Shown here: positions 34,730 through 44,215 of the stretch, piece after piece
Position numbering within the stretch: the first letter of the stretch is position 1
Layout: every line of letters starts with the position of its first letter
From: Phycisphaerae bacterium
GTDB lineage: Bacteria > Planctomycetota > Phycisphaerae > UBA1845 > PWPN01
Assembly (NCBI GenBank): GCA_030372985.1
Contig: JAUCQB010000182.1
Location: forward strand, 1-44,253
Length of the DNA: 44,253 bases
Direction of reading: 5' to 3'
The notes under the pieces: generated by a model
What the model was told of the DNA's origin: nothing
The model's database searches: none
The model's input: the letters and a program-made list of their open reading frames with translations, nothing else
Program-made: the position numbers and the translations under genes

Positions 34730-36022
34730 TCACGTCTGGCGCAACGCCTCGATGGGGTCCAGGCGGGCGGCATTGGCGGCGGGGTAGATGCCGAAGAACA
34801 ATCCGACGGCCAGTGCCAGGCCGAAGCTGCACAGGATCGTCCAGTTGTGGATCACCGTCGGCCAGCCCACCCAGTTGGTGATTAAATGGGCTCCGGCCGA
34901 GCCGCACACGATCCCGATCATGCCGCCGACGGTGCTCAGCATCAGCGATTCGATGAGGAACTGCATCACGATATGCCGGCGTTTGGCGCCCAGCGCCCGG
35001 CGAATGCCGATCTCGCGGGTCCGCTCGGTCACGGTTGCCAGCATGATGTTCATGATCCCGATGCCGCCGACCAGCAGCGAGATGCCGGCGATGCATCCCA
35101 TGGTGATCTGCCGCCGGCGCTTCTCACTCTCGGCCAGCTTGAGCCGCTCCAGGGGGACCTTCACGGTATAGTCGGCCTTGTCGTGCAGATGGGCCAAGGC
35201 CTGCCGGACCATCTCGGATACGGGAATCACATGATCGATTTCGTCAACCTGGACATAGAAATCGCTGTAGGTCACCTGGCTTCTCTCGTAGCTGCCGCTT
35301 GCGACCCGAATCAGCAAATCACCGTACAGCTTGTCCGCGGTGCTGAGCGGGATGAAAACCTCGGAATTGATGTCCCGCTCGCCAAGCCCCTTGGCCGGCT
35401 GGCCCGCGGTTTGAGTCCGCTCCAGGATGCCAACCACCTTGTAGGGTGTGAGAGCCGTGGCGGGTCTGTCAACGTAGACGGTCTCTCCGAGAGGATCCTC
35501 GTGAGCGAACAACTTGCCTCTCAACTCGTCTCCGATGACGCATACCTTCGCGCCCTCGGCCTCATCGACCAACTGAAGCGGCCGGCCGCGGGCAATCTTG
35601 ATGTGGAGGATGTCGAAAAACGCCGGCTCCGTACCAAATACGGCCGCCGGGAGTCGCACGCTGCCCCTCTGCACCTGATAAGCCACTTCACGCAGAGGTA
35701 CAACGCGATTGACGTTTGGAACGGTCGCTCGGATCAGTGCCAGATCAGGTCGGGTCAGGCCGTACGTCAGTACGTATGTCCGGGTCGAGCTGACCACGCC
35801 GCTCTCCTGCGGGCGAACCGATTGAACGATCACGTTCTGCGTTCCAAGGAGACGAATCAGAGCCATTTCGGCTTCGGAAGCCCCCTCGCCGATGGAAAGC
35901 ATACAGATCACCGCGCCGACGCCGCAGATGATCCCCAAGGCGGTGAGAAACGAACGCAGCTTGTGCAGGTAAAGGTTCTTGAGACCCAGCCGGACCGTCT
36001 CGAGCGTCAGTCCACGAAACAT
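34730..36022 (-). CDS. MacB-like ABC transporter permease
   Basis: 430 residues with the four-helix MacB/FtsX topology: an N-terminal helix (LRSFLTALGIICGVGAVICM), a periplasmic domain of about 230 residues (IGEGASEAEM, NVIVQSV, GRPLQLVDEAEG, VCVIGDELRGKLF) and three C-terminal helices (GISLLVGGIGIMNIMLATVT with TRTREIGIRRALGAKRR just after it). The ATPase is a separate gene 3 bases upstream, not fused as in E. coli MacB. With it, HlyD and TolC form a tripartite exporter using mechanotransmission across the membrane. The substrate is not shown. Confidence 0.9.
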   Translation of the reverse strand: MFRGLTLETVRLGLKNLYLHKLRSFLTALGIICGVGAVICMLSIGEGASEAEMALIRLLGTQNVIVQSVRPQESGVVSSTRTYVLTYGLTRPDLALIRATVPNVNRVVPLREVAYQVQRGSVRLPAAVFGTEPAFFDILHIKIARGRPLQLVDEAEGAKVCVIGDELRGKLFAHEDPLGETVYVDRPATALTPYKVVGILERTQTAGQPAKGLGERDINSEVFIPLSTADKLYGDLLIRVASGSYERSQVTYSDFYVQVDEIDHVIPVSEMVRQALAHLHDKADYTVKVPLERLKLAESEKRRRQITMGCIAGISLLVGGIGIMNIMLATVTERTREIGIRRALGAKRRHIVMQFLIESLMLSTVGGMIGIVCGSAGAHLITNWVGWPTVIHNWTILCSFGLALAVGLFFGIYPAANAARLDPIEALRQT

Positions 36023-36025
36023 GAC

Positions 36026-36817
36026 TCAGGATCTCCCTCCGGCGGCCGGAACAGGCGTCCGACGGTCGTTGCTCACGTCGCCGACCACCCGGCCGTCGCG
36101 GAGCGTGATCACCCGGCCGCAACGCGCCGCCACGTCCGCCTCGTGCGTGACCATGAGAATGGTCCGACCGGCGTGATGGAGCTGATCGAAGAGGGCGAGG
36201 ATCACCTCACCGGTGGCGGTGTCCAGGTTCCCCGTCGGCTCGTCGGCGAGAATCAGCAGCGGATCGTTCATCAGGGCTCGGGCGATGGCCACGCGCTGCT
36301 GCTGGCCTCCGGACAGTTCCATCGGCCGATGGTAAATGCGATCGGACAGTCCCATGCGGTCGGCCAGGACGAGGGCCCTTTCCCTGCGCAGTTGGGGCGT
36401 GACCGCCTGATAGAAAAGCGGGACCTCCAGGTTCTCCAGCACGGTCAGTTGCGGTATGAGGTTGAAGCTCTGAAAGACAAAGCCGAGCCGGCGGCTCCGG
36501 ATGTCGGAGAGAGCGTCGTCATCCAGTTCAGACACGTCGACCCCGCCCAGTGCATACTGCCCACTGGTCGGCCGATCGAGGCAGCCCAGCAGATTCAGAA
36601 GCGTGCTCTTGCCGGAACCGCTGTGACCGCAGATGGCCACATACTCGCCCTCGGCGAAATCCAGCGTGATGCCCCTGAGTGCCGGTACCTCGACGGAGGT
36701 GCCGGGCTTGCGGTAGATCTTGACCACGCCGTCCAGATGCGCCAGGACCCTGGCCCCTTTGCTGCCCCGGGCCGCTTCACGAGTCTGATCTGTCACAACG
36801 GGTGTCGGCATGACCAT
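36026..36817 (-). CDS. ABC transporter ATP-binding protein (MacB/LolD type)
   Basis: 263-residue ATPase. Walker [10 protein letters not shown] (64-72), Q-loop region [17 protein letters not shown], signature [15 protein letters not shown] (about 165-180), Walker [14 protein letters not shown], and H-loop MVTHEADVA are intact. The DEPTGNLD segment is typical of the LolD/MacB subclass. The first ~25 residues are an extension ahead of the ABC domain. It starts 31 bases after the adaptor gene stop and ends 3 bases before the permease, so the three are one operon. It powers the exporter. Confidence 0.94.
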   Translation of the reverse strand: MVMPTPVVTDQTREAARGSKGARVLAHLDGVVKIYRKPGTSVEVPALRGITLDFAEGEYVAICGHSGSGKSTLLNLLGCLDRPTSGQYALGGVDVSELDDDALSDIRSRRLGFVFQSFNLIPQLTVLENLEVPLFYQAVTPQLRRERALVLADRMGLSDRIYHRPMELSGGQQQRVAIARALMNDPLLILADEPTGNLDTATGEVILALFDQLHHAGRTILMVTHEADVAARCGRVITLRDGRVVGDVSNDRRTPVPAAGGRS

Positions 36818-36848
36818 AGGCTGCTGCTGTATCCTTCGGATCCCAATG

Positions 36849-38483
36849 TCACTTCATCGAAGGCGCCGACGCCGGCGGAGCCCCCCTCTTCTTCGCCTCT
36901 GTCCCTTTCCCGGCCTTTTCCTCCTTCTCCTTGTCGTCGGGGAGCAACCGGTTCATCTCATCGGTGATTGCAAGGCGAACCTCCTGACCGATATCGAGAC
37001 CCTTCTTGATCTCCACGTACTCGGTGCTTGCCAGTCCCGCCTCGATCTCGGTCGGGCGCGCGTTGCCGCGATCATCGACGAAGACATAGTATTTGCCGCC
37101 CTTGCCGAAAACCGCCTGAACCGGCACCGCGACGACGTCGTTCAACTGGGTGACCAGCAAGTCCACTTTCGCCGTCCCCCCGGGCTTCAAATCATTGGTC
37201 GTGCCCTCGATGAGAATCTCGGTCAGGTACTCCTTGGTGTTGGGGTTCATCCAGCGGTGGGCCGAGTCGGCCACGGTACCGATCTTGATTACCTTGCCCG
37301 GATACTGGCGCCCGCTGTAGCCTTCGAGCGTGACCGTGGCGGTCAGGCCCTCCTTCAACCGCTCGATCTGCGTCTCGTGCACACGCACCACCACCTTCAT
37401 CGAACTGGTGTCCGGCAGCTCGATGATCGGCTGACGTTCGTGCAGTTCCGTCCCCGTCTTGATACGGGTCTCGTCCCACCAGTCTTCCTTGTAATAGACC
37501 ACCAGCCCGTCGGCGGGAGCGACGATCCGGGTCTTCTTCTTCTGTTCACGGGCCTTGCTGAGCTTGTCCCGGACAATGCCCAACTCGTCCTTCTTGGCGT
37601 TCACTTCTGCAACGGCCTTCTCTTCCGAAGCCTTGGATGCCTTCTTCGTCCGCTCGAGTTCCGCCTCGGCCTCTTCCACGTCCGATTCCTTCTTCTGGAG
37701 ATCCATCGGGATCGTCCATTTCTCCAGCACCTCGGCCCTGACCCGCATTTTCTCCAGTTCGTTCTCGGCCTTCCACGCCTCGAATTCGTCCCGCTCTCGC
37801 TCGATACGGGTAATAAAGCCCTCTTTGAAGAGCTCCTCTGAGTCCTTGAGATAGTCCTTGGCCCGCTGCAGCTCCTCCTCAGTCTGTTTGACGGCGATTT
37901 CGGATTCCTTCCTGAGCTCCTTCGATTCGCCCTTGCGATACTTCTCGAGACTCAACCTGGCAATGTCCAGAGCCAGCGCAGCTTTGCGCTCCTCGCTCTG
38001 GTTCTTGTCTTTCAGAATCTCCAGTTCTTTGACTGCCGCCTCATAGGCGGCGGCCGCCACGGTCTCCTTGATCTCCAGATCGCGGATCTTTTCGTCGATC
38101 TCGTCGCTGGCCAGCTCCACGAGGAGGTCGCCCTGCTTGACCTGCGTCCCTTCGGCGACGAGCGAGATGATGGTGGCCCGGCCTTCCACTTCAGATCGGA
38201 CCTCTACGGAATTAGCCGCCTTAAGCTCCCCTGTGGTGGTCAACAAGATGGGAAAGCTTTTCCGGGTAACCGTGTAAAGCTGAATGTTCTGCACGGTGGC
38301 CGGCGCGAGCCAGCGTCTGCCGACGGCGTAGCTGCCGACGGCGGCAACGACCACGGCGGCCAGCACCAGCAACCGGACCGTCCTTCGTGACACCCGAACC
38401 GGCAGCCGGCTGGGCGCCCAGGAATGCTCGGCAGCCTCCGGAACTCCTCCTGGCAGGGTGGCTTCGGTCTCAGTCATTCCCAT
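36849..38483 (-). CDS. HlyD/MacA-type periplasmic adaptor
   Basis: 544 residues from ATG 38483, with GGGAGG 7 bases upstream; a longer ATG at 38525 lacks such a site. There is one N-terminal membrane helix (VRLLVLAAVVVAAVGSYAVG). The biotinyl-lipoyl-like hairpin begins VRSEVEGRATIISLVAEG and is split by a long Lys/Glu coiled coil of roughly 180-200 residues (DLEIKETVAAAAYEA, ELQRAKDYLKDSEELFKEG), longer than in most MacA proteins. It ends with DGLVVYYKEDW, beta-barrel and membrane-proximal parts (LKPGGTAKVDLLV). The Lys/Glu-rich tail ends in KKRGAPPASAPSMK. It bridges the ABC permease to TolC. Confidence 0.92.
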   Translation of the reverse strand: MGMTETEATLPGGVPEAAEHSWAPSRLPVRVSRRTVRLLVLAAVVVAAVGSYAVGRRWLAPATVQNIQLYTVTRKSFPILLTTTGELKAANSVEVRSEVEGRATIISLVAEGTQVKQGDLLVELASDEIDEKIRDLEIKETVAAAAYEAAVKELEILKDKNQSEERKAALALDIARLSLEKYRKGESKELRKESEIAVKQTEEELQRAKDYLKDSEELFKEGFITRIERERDEFEAWKAENELEKMRVRAEVLEKWTIPMDLQKKESDVEEAEAELERTKKASKASEEKAVAEVNAKKDELGIVRDKLSKAREQKKKTRIVAPADGLVVYYKEDWWDETRIKTGTELHERQPIIELPDTSSMKVVVRVHETQIERLKEGLTATVTLEGYSGRQYPGKVIKIGTVADSAHRWMNPNTKEYLTEILIEGTTNDLKPGGTAKVDLLVTQLNDVVAVPVQAVFGKGGKYYVFVDDRGNARPTEIEAGLASTEYVEIKKGLDIGQEVRLAITDEMNRLLPDDKEKEEKAGKGTEAKKRGAPPASAPSMK

Positions 38484-38566
38484 GCGTGGACCTCCCAGCA
38501 TTGCACGGTCATCAGCAGCTTGCACACCTGTCGTACCCCGTTCCGGAAAATGTGGATCAACTCATT

Positions 38567-40453
38567 TTAACGTTGGGCGGCCGTCGTTGCCACCGTCGAA
38601 TACCATTGGCCTTGGTCGTCCACACGGAGCGTGCCGGTATCGAGGCGGAAAGCGAGAATGGCCAGTCTCCATTGAGCCTGAGCCGCCGCCAGGTTATTCT
38701 GAGCATCCAGCAGCTCTCGTTGCGCCTCTACCACGTCTCGGTTGTTCATCTTGCCCAGGTCAAACCACAATCGGGCCGCTCGTCGGCGAGCCAAGGCCTG
38801 GTCCCTGCTCAGCATCTGAATCCGCAGCGAATCGGCCTGCTGCTGAACCTCTCGCATGGACTCGCGGACCTGGAGGCTGATGAGGTCCTTGGCCTCATCG
38901 AGGGCCCGTTGCGCCTGCTGAAACGCGATTTGCGACTTCCGCAGGGCGTTGCGCTCGGCCACGCGATCCAACGGCAGATCGAGCCTCATGCCCGTCCGGT
39001 AACCGGTGCGGTCAGTGTTGTACTTGAGAGCGCCAACACGCTCCGGCACGGTGTCCATCTGGACCGTGCCGTAGACGCTAAGATCCGGCAGCAGGTTGTT
39101 TTCGGCGATGGCCACACCCCGGCGGGCGTCGTCCACGCGGTCCAGATCATTCAGGAAATCGAGCCGGTACTTCAAGGCCACGCGGATGGCCTCTTCTTCG
39201 GTCGCATCCGGCATCCGAAGAGCGTCCTCCAGGCTATCGGGCTCCATGACGCCGCTCGCTTTCGTCGTGGAATCGGTGACCTCGGCCGGATACTCCACGT
39301 CGATCTCGGTCTCGGTCGGCATGCCGATCTCAATCTTGAAGCGGTCCAGTGCGGTTTCGTAACTTGCGATCGCGTCCACTTCCGTATTGATGGCCCTCAG
39401 GCGGTCCTGATTGGCGCGGAGCACGTCCAATTGCTCGACTCGCCCGACCCGCCAAAGGGCTTCGGCTCGTGCCATGTCGTTGGCGAACTGCTCGACGCTC
39501 TCGCGTGCGTTGACGATCTCCTGCCGAAGCCGCTGAAGATTGAAGTAGCGACCGGCAATCTCCACGGCCAGCGACCGGCGAAACTGCTCATAGGTCCGGA
39601 CGGCATAGACCAGGTTCCGTTCGGCTTTGTACCGCGACTCGTAGGCCGACCGGCCGGCCCCGCGCAGCAAGGGGATATTGGCCTCCAGGATCATTGAGCC
39701 CGTCTCGCCCTCATTCACATGTTTGGACAAGTCGTTGACCAGGTTGGCCAGCACCCGAGCCGTGATCTCGCCGCCGTAGGGCAGCTTTTGTCGAACGCCC
39801 GCCTGAGCGACCGCCTCGAGGGCGTGATCCCAGACTTGGTCCGATCCCGAATTGACCAGGTCAACTCCGATGTCGCCGAAAAGCTGCGGCGTCCACAAGT
39901 GTCTTTCCAGGGTCAAATCGAGAGCGGCGAGGTAGAGGTCCTCCTTGGCATTCTGAAACTGGCGGGAGTGCTGGAAGGCGTACTTCAGGGCCTCGGACAA
40001 CGTCATGATCGGTCGACCCGGTTGGGTGGTCACCGGTCGGCGGCCGGATTCGGATCGGATGAGGGTGGGCCGGGTCGTCGTTGCGTCCTCCGCCGCAGGC
40101 ATCGAGTCCGCCGTCTCACCCGACCGGGAGGCCAAGCCAGCCGGCCCGGAAGTCGGCTCCTCGTTGCCCGCCGGCTCCGAAGCCGGCCGACGAAAGGCTT
40201 CTGGCACGTCACTGTCTATCGGTCGGGGGACGAAGGAATACGCCTCCCCTGGCACCGACACCGGCGAGTTCCCCCGCTCGATGCGGGCATCGCGGGTCTC
40301 CCCAAGGGCCGCTCGCTGGCGGCTGTCAATGAGGCGATAGACATCGCGGTCCGCACTGTCCGCAAACCACTGACACCCCCCCGCGACCGCCAGGAGAGCA
40401 GGCACCATCTGGCGGACAGACAAGACCGAAGAGCACCTAGACATCCGTTTCAT
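38567..40453 (-). CDS. TolC-family outer membrane lipoprotein
   Basis: 628 residues with a lipoprotein signal (LLAVAGGC, Cys27). About 110 Pro/Ser/Glu-rich residues follow, which is longer than in E. coli TolC and looks like a flexible periplasmic or surface linker. The TolC domain then shows the duplicated efflux pattern: MTLSEALKYAFQHSRQFQNA, LTLERHLWTPQLFGDIGVDL, AGRYFNLQRLRQEIVNARES and a second half beginning ATEEEAIRVALKYRLDFLND. Residue signs include LEANIPLLRGAGRSAYES. It is the outer exit duct of the exporter. The HlyD gene follows after 83 bases. Confidence 0.92.
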   Translation of the reverse strand: MKRMSRCSSVLSVRQMVPALLAVAGGCQWFADSADRDVYRLIDSRQRAALGETRDARIERGNSPVSVPGEAYSFVPRPIDSDVPEAFRRPASEPAGNEEPTSGPAGLASRSGETADSMPAAEDATTTRPTLIRSESGRRPVTTQPGRPIMTLSEALKYAFQHSRQFQNAKEDLYLAALDLTLERHLWTPQLFGDIGVDLVNSGSDQVWDHALEAVAQAGVRQKLPYGGEITARVLANLVNDLSKHVNEGETGSMILEANIPLLRGAGRSAYESRYKAERNLVYAVRTYEQFRRSLAVEIAGRYFNLQRLRQEIVNARESVEQFANDMARAEALWRVGRVEQLDVLRANQDRLRAINTEVDAIASYETALDRFKIEIGMPTETEIDVEYPAEVTDSTTKASGVMEPDSLEDALRMPDATEEEAIRVALKYRLDFLNDLDRVDDARRGVAIAENNLLPDLSVYGTVQMDTVPERVGALKYNTDRTGYRTGMRLDLPLDRVAERNALRKSQIAFQQAQRALDEAKDLISLQVRESMREVQQQADSLRIQMLSRDQALARRRAARLWFDLGKMNNRDVVEAQRELLDAQNNLAAAQAQWRLAILAFRLDTGTLRVDDQGQWYSTVATTAAQR

Positions 40454-40970
40454 GACTGCCCCATCGTCCGGCAGGTCACTGGCCAGGCCGGCGGGTCTCT
40501 GGTGATGCCTTATTGCCGGGCCCGCGTCACGGCCCGCATGTAAAGACGCACGGCACAGGCAGGCGTATAACCTGCACCCTCATACAGCAGGAACGCGTCC
40601 GGGCCGCATTGTAATGCAGACCGTCCTGGGATGACATCGCCGGATTGGGGCGGGCGGAACGGACGTCACCGGTCGACGAGCCCCGTCTTCCGACCCGCTG
40701 CCATCGGACTGATCGACGCGCGGGGCAGGAAATCCGTTTCCGGGTGCATGTCGCCACCTGTTCACCAGTCGGGCGCTTTCCCAACCGACCAGCACGTCGA
40801 CCAGGCTGATTCCGGCATCCTTCGACGACGGACGATGCTTGAGAGGCAACAGGGCTTCGGCAACCCTCCGCTGCACCGTCTGCCACGCCAATAAGAGCGG
40901 CGTGCGGAGCGGTCTTCTCGCTTCGCACGCCGATACCTGGATGCCGCGACCGGACCGATCTGAACCGCCG
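40454..40970. other. Intergenic region between the tolC-type gene and the DUF362 gene
   Basis: About 517 bases. Open frames on the minus strand (for example 40580-40999, 40527-40928) are Arg/Ser/Pro-rich, lack clear ribosome-binding sites and overlap each other, so no gene is called. Contents are a hairpin at 40899-40931 and a weak promoter candidate for tolC (TTCCTG at 40593-40588 and TATACG at 40569-40564, minus strand, 18-base spacing). Confidence 0.5.
40899..40931 (-). terminator. Probable terminator of the DUF362 gene
   Basis: A 13-base-pair hairpin with a G/T wobble (arms GGCGTGCGGAGCG and CGCTTCGCACGCC, loop of 7) lies 40 bases after the DUF362 stop. On the minus strand it is followed by GCTCTTATT, a modest T-rich stretch. 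Confidence 0.55.
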
Positions 40971-43900
40971 TCAGTCGCAATCCCGGTCAGGATACACACC
41001 CGTCCCGCTCAGGCAATTCTTGAACACCGGCAGGTCGCCGATATGGGTGACAAACATGTCGCCGTCGAAGTCGGCGGCCGTGCAGGCACCGGACGCTTGC
41101 ACCGCTCCTGTGTAGCACCGCTGGAACAGGCCGAAGTCGGCTTCATCCACGTCGCCGTCCATGTCGAGGTCCGGCTTGACTGTGGCGATGACCACGGTCA
41201 CGTCAATCGTTTCGGAATTGTCCGACCCCTCGATTGTGATCCTGCCGGTGTGCGTTCCCGGTGGCAACGGATCATAGGAAACCATGTGGACGTTGGTGGT
41301 CGGCGGGTCCTGAACCGATGTGCCGTCCGGCGGCACGATGTGGATCCATGACACATCGGCGGTGACCTCATAGTTCAAATCGCCACCGGTGCCGCCGCAA
41401 TTCCAGATCTCAACGTTATCCGTGGGAATCGGATCTCCGACGAAGGCCTCCTGATGCAGAGTCTCCTTATTCGTGCACACCCAGGGATGAATTGGAATCG
41501 GGAGGAGATTAACGTTGCGATAGACGCTGTCTTCGTTCATGGCCGCGTCGTAGACCGTCACGCGAAGCTCGCCTGGATATTGGCCAACCGGGAGTTGGCT
41601 CATGTCCGCCGTCAACTGCACGCCTGGGGTCGGGTTGCTCACCGCCGAGAGAACGTAGTCCTCGCTGACTTCGCGAAGCGTCACGTTGTCGAAGCAGGCC
41701 TCGACACCGCCCGCAGAGTTGCTGCCTGCCTTGAGAATCACCGTCATGGTGTTACCGGTCGCCTTGCGGCGCCCCAGACGGTGGTTCCAGTCCACCTGGT
41801 CCTTTGGCGGGGCGTACTGATAATGCGTCCAGATCCAGCCGAAGGTCGTGTCAACCGCACCGGGGAATCCGTAGGTGGCGTTGTCATAGGCAAACATGTA
41901 GTTTTTCTCGACGATCGGGCCGTTGTCCGCCTGATCCATGTCGAAAGGACCATCCACCAGGATGACCTCCCACCAGTTCGCGCTGCCCAGCCTCCTGCCA
42001 TACCACTGGCAGTCCAACCGATACGTCTTGCCGGGAGTGACGGCGACCTCTTGGTACACACCGAAACTGCTGAAGGTCTCCTTGCCGGCCTCGCTGCTGC
42101 CCAAACGAAGGCATTTCGTACCATCCGTCGGGTTGACATTGTTGAAGTCGCAGACTTCGTTGACCCCCCAGTCAGCCCGCCAGCTCGTCCAGCCGGTGCC
42201 GCCATTCTCGAAGTCCCCGTTCGTCAAAAGGTTCTGCTGCCCCAGAACGGCGACCGCCAACTCGGCCCGCGTCACCCCCTTGTTGTCCATGAAACCGTTG
42301 ACCGTGACCTTATCATCGTTCACGAGGCTCTGGCCCTCGACCACGGAAATGCCAAAGAGAGATGGCGGGCTGGTTTCGGCCTGCGAGCCGTTGGGGGCAT
42401 AGGTGTCGTTCCAGTTGTCCTCAAACGGATACCGCCACAGGGCCACATGATCGCCCATCTGAGTGATCCTGGAGGTATCCATGGTCCCCAGCTCACGGTT
42501 GTAAGCCCAGCGGAGATAGCGTACGTACTGCGGGTCGTAGCCCATCATCAAAGCGCCGACTGTATCAACAGCGACCGAGTCCTGGCTGGCGACGATCAAC
42601 TGCATGTTGGGGTTCGGCCGTTCGGCACCGCCAGCCGAGGGCGCGGGGCCATTCATGATGCCAACCAGTCCATCCACAACCGCAAAATCCTGTGGTCTCA
42701 CAAGATTCTGGTCGACGAGCATGTAGTTGACGATCGAATTCTCATCGGTCGTCTCGACCGGGTAAGCATAGGTGGTGTTGGTCCGATCGATATTCCACGG
42801 TTCGCCGAACCAGGAATAGTCCCCGTGCTGACTGAAGTGCAGCCTCTGCTTCATCTGCTTGCCGTGACCGCTCACCACCTCATCGACCGTGTGATAGATG
42901 TCGGACGGGGCGCAACCGACGCGGTTCTTCAGGGCACCCGTGACGTCGCCGTTGCTGTGATTCTTCATCGTGGGAATACTGATGAGAACGTCACAATCCA
43001 GGAGAATATTGGGTACCCACAGTTGCCGGCGCATCACGGCTTTGTCGATCCACACCGCCGAGCAGTTCGGCGGAGGAGCATCCGGATCAGGTGGCGAAGT
43101 TGCCGGATAGATGTTGCCTGTTCCACAATCGTTGAGGTCGGAGAACGTCACCGAGTTGTCGTAATCGAACTTGCCGTCCGCATTCGCGTCATACCCGCAC
43201 ATCTGGAACGCCACCATGGTGATGTCGCGCCGTGCAGCCATGGCAGCATCATTCCAGGGTTCAGGACCGGCAGTGCCCTCGGCAATGACGATCTCCACAT
43301 CCTCGCTTGCGAAACCCTTGCGGCTCGCGGCGGCCTTAACCTCCTGAACCACTGCCGCAACAACCCGCGGATCCGTGACGATGCCGTTTTCGGGATACAC
43401 GTTAATGTCTATGTTGTTGACCAGGTTAGGCTTGAGGACGACCTGGAGCGTATCGTCACTGTTCTTGTCGACGAGAATATGATCCAGCCCACCCGCCAAA
43501 CGAATGGCGCGCTCGACCAACTCGTTGATCTCTGCGAGAGTGAACGGATCCCGCGCGGGAACCGGATCTCCGGGCCGCCAGTTTGGATAGGGCTTATGCG
43601 CGATGCCCACGACGGCCGGAGCAGGCTCAACCGCCGGCGGAGGCACGTTGGGGAGCGTGGCCGCCGGCGCGATCAACTGGTCGGCGTACTGGTAGGTCTC
43701 GATGCCGATGACGCCAACGACGCACAGGATCACCGCGGCAATCGCCTGCCGCCGCACAATGACGGCCTTGGGCAACCTCTGGCCGTGCTTGTGCTTCCGC
43801 AAGAACAGGCTGACCGGAATAAGGGCCGCAATGAACGCACCGACGTTGACGGCCGCGACCTGCTGGCACGGGTAAGCCAATCGCCGCGGCTGCGTGCCGC

Positions 43901-44105
43901 TGCGATAGAGAAGCCAGAAAAGCGACGCAATAAAAATCGCCACGCGGTTGCGAAAGACGAAGTGCCAGAACCACGACCAGCCCCATTTCACCTTGGCCGT
44001 CAAACCCTCGCCCGCAGATCCAGGACAGCTTGAACGATATTTACCGCAGTGATAACGGTGGCAGGAAGAGGTCCCCCGCATGTCCGCATGCCGCTCCTCG
44101 CTCAT
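40971..44105 (-). CDS. Membrane-anchored DUF362 protein with C-terminal dockerin-like repeats
   Basis: 1044 residues from ATG 44105, with GAGGGA just upstream. The N-terminus has three membrane helices (WFWHFVFRNRVAIFIASLFW, VNVGAFIAALIPVSLFL, QAIAAVILCVVGVIGIETY). Then comes a DUF362 domain (VVLKPNLVNNIDINVY, ISIPTMKNHSNGDVTGALKN, ASQDSVAVDTVGALMMGY). An EF-hand-like loop DANADGKFDYDNSVTF lies within it. A carbohydrate-binding-like jelly-roll follows near 620-790, then a BACON-like or immunoglobulin-like segment (VSWIHIVPPDGT). The end carries two calcium-loop repeats of dockerin type (DLDMDGDVDEADFGLFQRC and ADFDGDMFVTHIGDLPVF). Such repeats occur on many planctomycete exported proteins. 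Function is unknown; other DUF362 proteins are of undefined role. Confidence 0.85.
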   Translation of the reverse strand: MSEERHADMRGTSSCHRYHCGKYRSSCPGSAGEGLTAKVKWGWSWFWHFVFRNRVAIFIASLFWLLYRSGTQPRRLAYPCQQVAAVNVGAFIAALIPVSLFLRKHKHGQRLPKAVIVRRQAIAAVILCVVGVIGIETYQYADQLIAPAATLPNVPPPAVEPAPAVVGIAHKPYPNWRPGDPVPARDPFTLAEINELVERAIRLAGGLDHILVDKNSDDTLQVVLKPNLVNNIDINVYPENGIVTDPRVVAAVVQEVKAAASRKGFASEDVEIVIAEGTAGPEPWNDAAMAARRDITMVAFQMCGYDANADGKFDYDNSVTFSDLNDCGTGNIYPATSPPDPDAPPPNCSAVWIDKAVMRRQLWVPNILLDCDVLISIPTMKNHSNGDVTGALKNRVGCAPSDIYHTVDEVVSGHGKQMKQRLHFSQHGDYSWFGEPWNIDRTNTTYAYPVETTDENSIVNYMLVDQNLVRPQDFAVVDGLVGIMNGPAPSAGGAERPNPNMQLIVASQDSVAVDTVGALMMGYDPQYVRYLRWAYNRELGTMDTSRITQMGDHVALWRYPFEDNWNDTYAPNGSQAETSPPSLFGISVVEGQSLVNDDKVTVNGFMDNKGVTRAELAVAVLGQQNLLTNGDFENGGTGWTSWRADWGVNEVCDFNNVNPTDGTKCLRLGSSEAGKETFSSFGVYQEVAVTPGKTYRLDCQWYGRRLGSANWWEVILVDGPFDMDQADNGPIVEKNYMFAYDNATYGFPGAVDTTFGWIWTHYQYAPPKDQVDWNHRLGRRKATGNTMTVILKAGSNSAGGVEACFDNVTLREVSEDYVLSAVSNPTPGVQLTADMSQLPVGQYPGELRVTVYDAAMNEDSVYRNVNLLPIPIHPWVCTNKETLHQEAFVGDPIPTDNVEIWNCGGTGGDLNYEVTADVSWIHIVPPDGTSVQDPPTTNVHMVSYDPLPPGTHTGRITIEGSDNSETIDVTVVIATVKPDLDMDGDVDEADFGLFQRCYTGAVQASGACTAADFDGDMFVTHIGDLPVFKNCLSGTGVYPDRDCD

Positions 44106-44215
44106 ATCTTCCCTCGCATATTCGATTTAGAATGCCGAATGGCCCAACTCCGCCAAGGCGCGACGAGACCCAATACACGGCGTCCTGTCACCGCCAACTC
44201 CGCATTCAATTATAT

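Noticed and set aside
34886..36967. 693-codon open frame opposite the MacB-like permease and ATPase genes
   Set aside because: Antisense shadow of two genes with intact motifs; no start signal or domain was seen.
40580..40999. 139-codon frame downstream of the DUF362 gene on the minus strand
   Set aside because: It is Arg/Pro/Ser-rich, lacks a ribosome-binding site, and overlaps the DUF362 stop and the probable terminator hairpin.
41454..44033. 859-codon open frame opposite the DUF362 gene
   Set aside because: Antisense shadow; its only notable feature is length, which follows from high GC and the codon use of the real gene.
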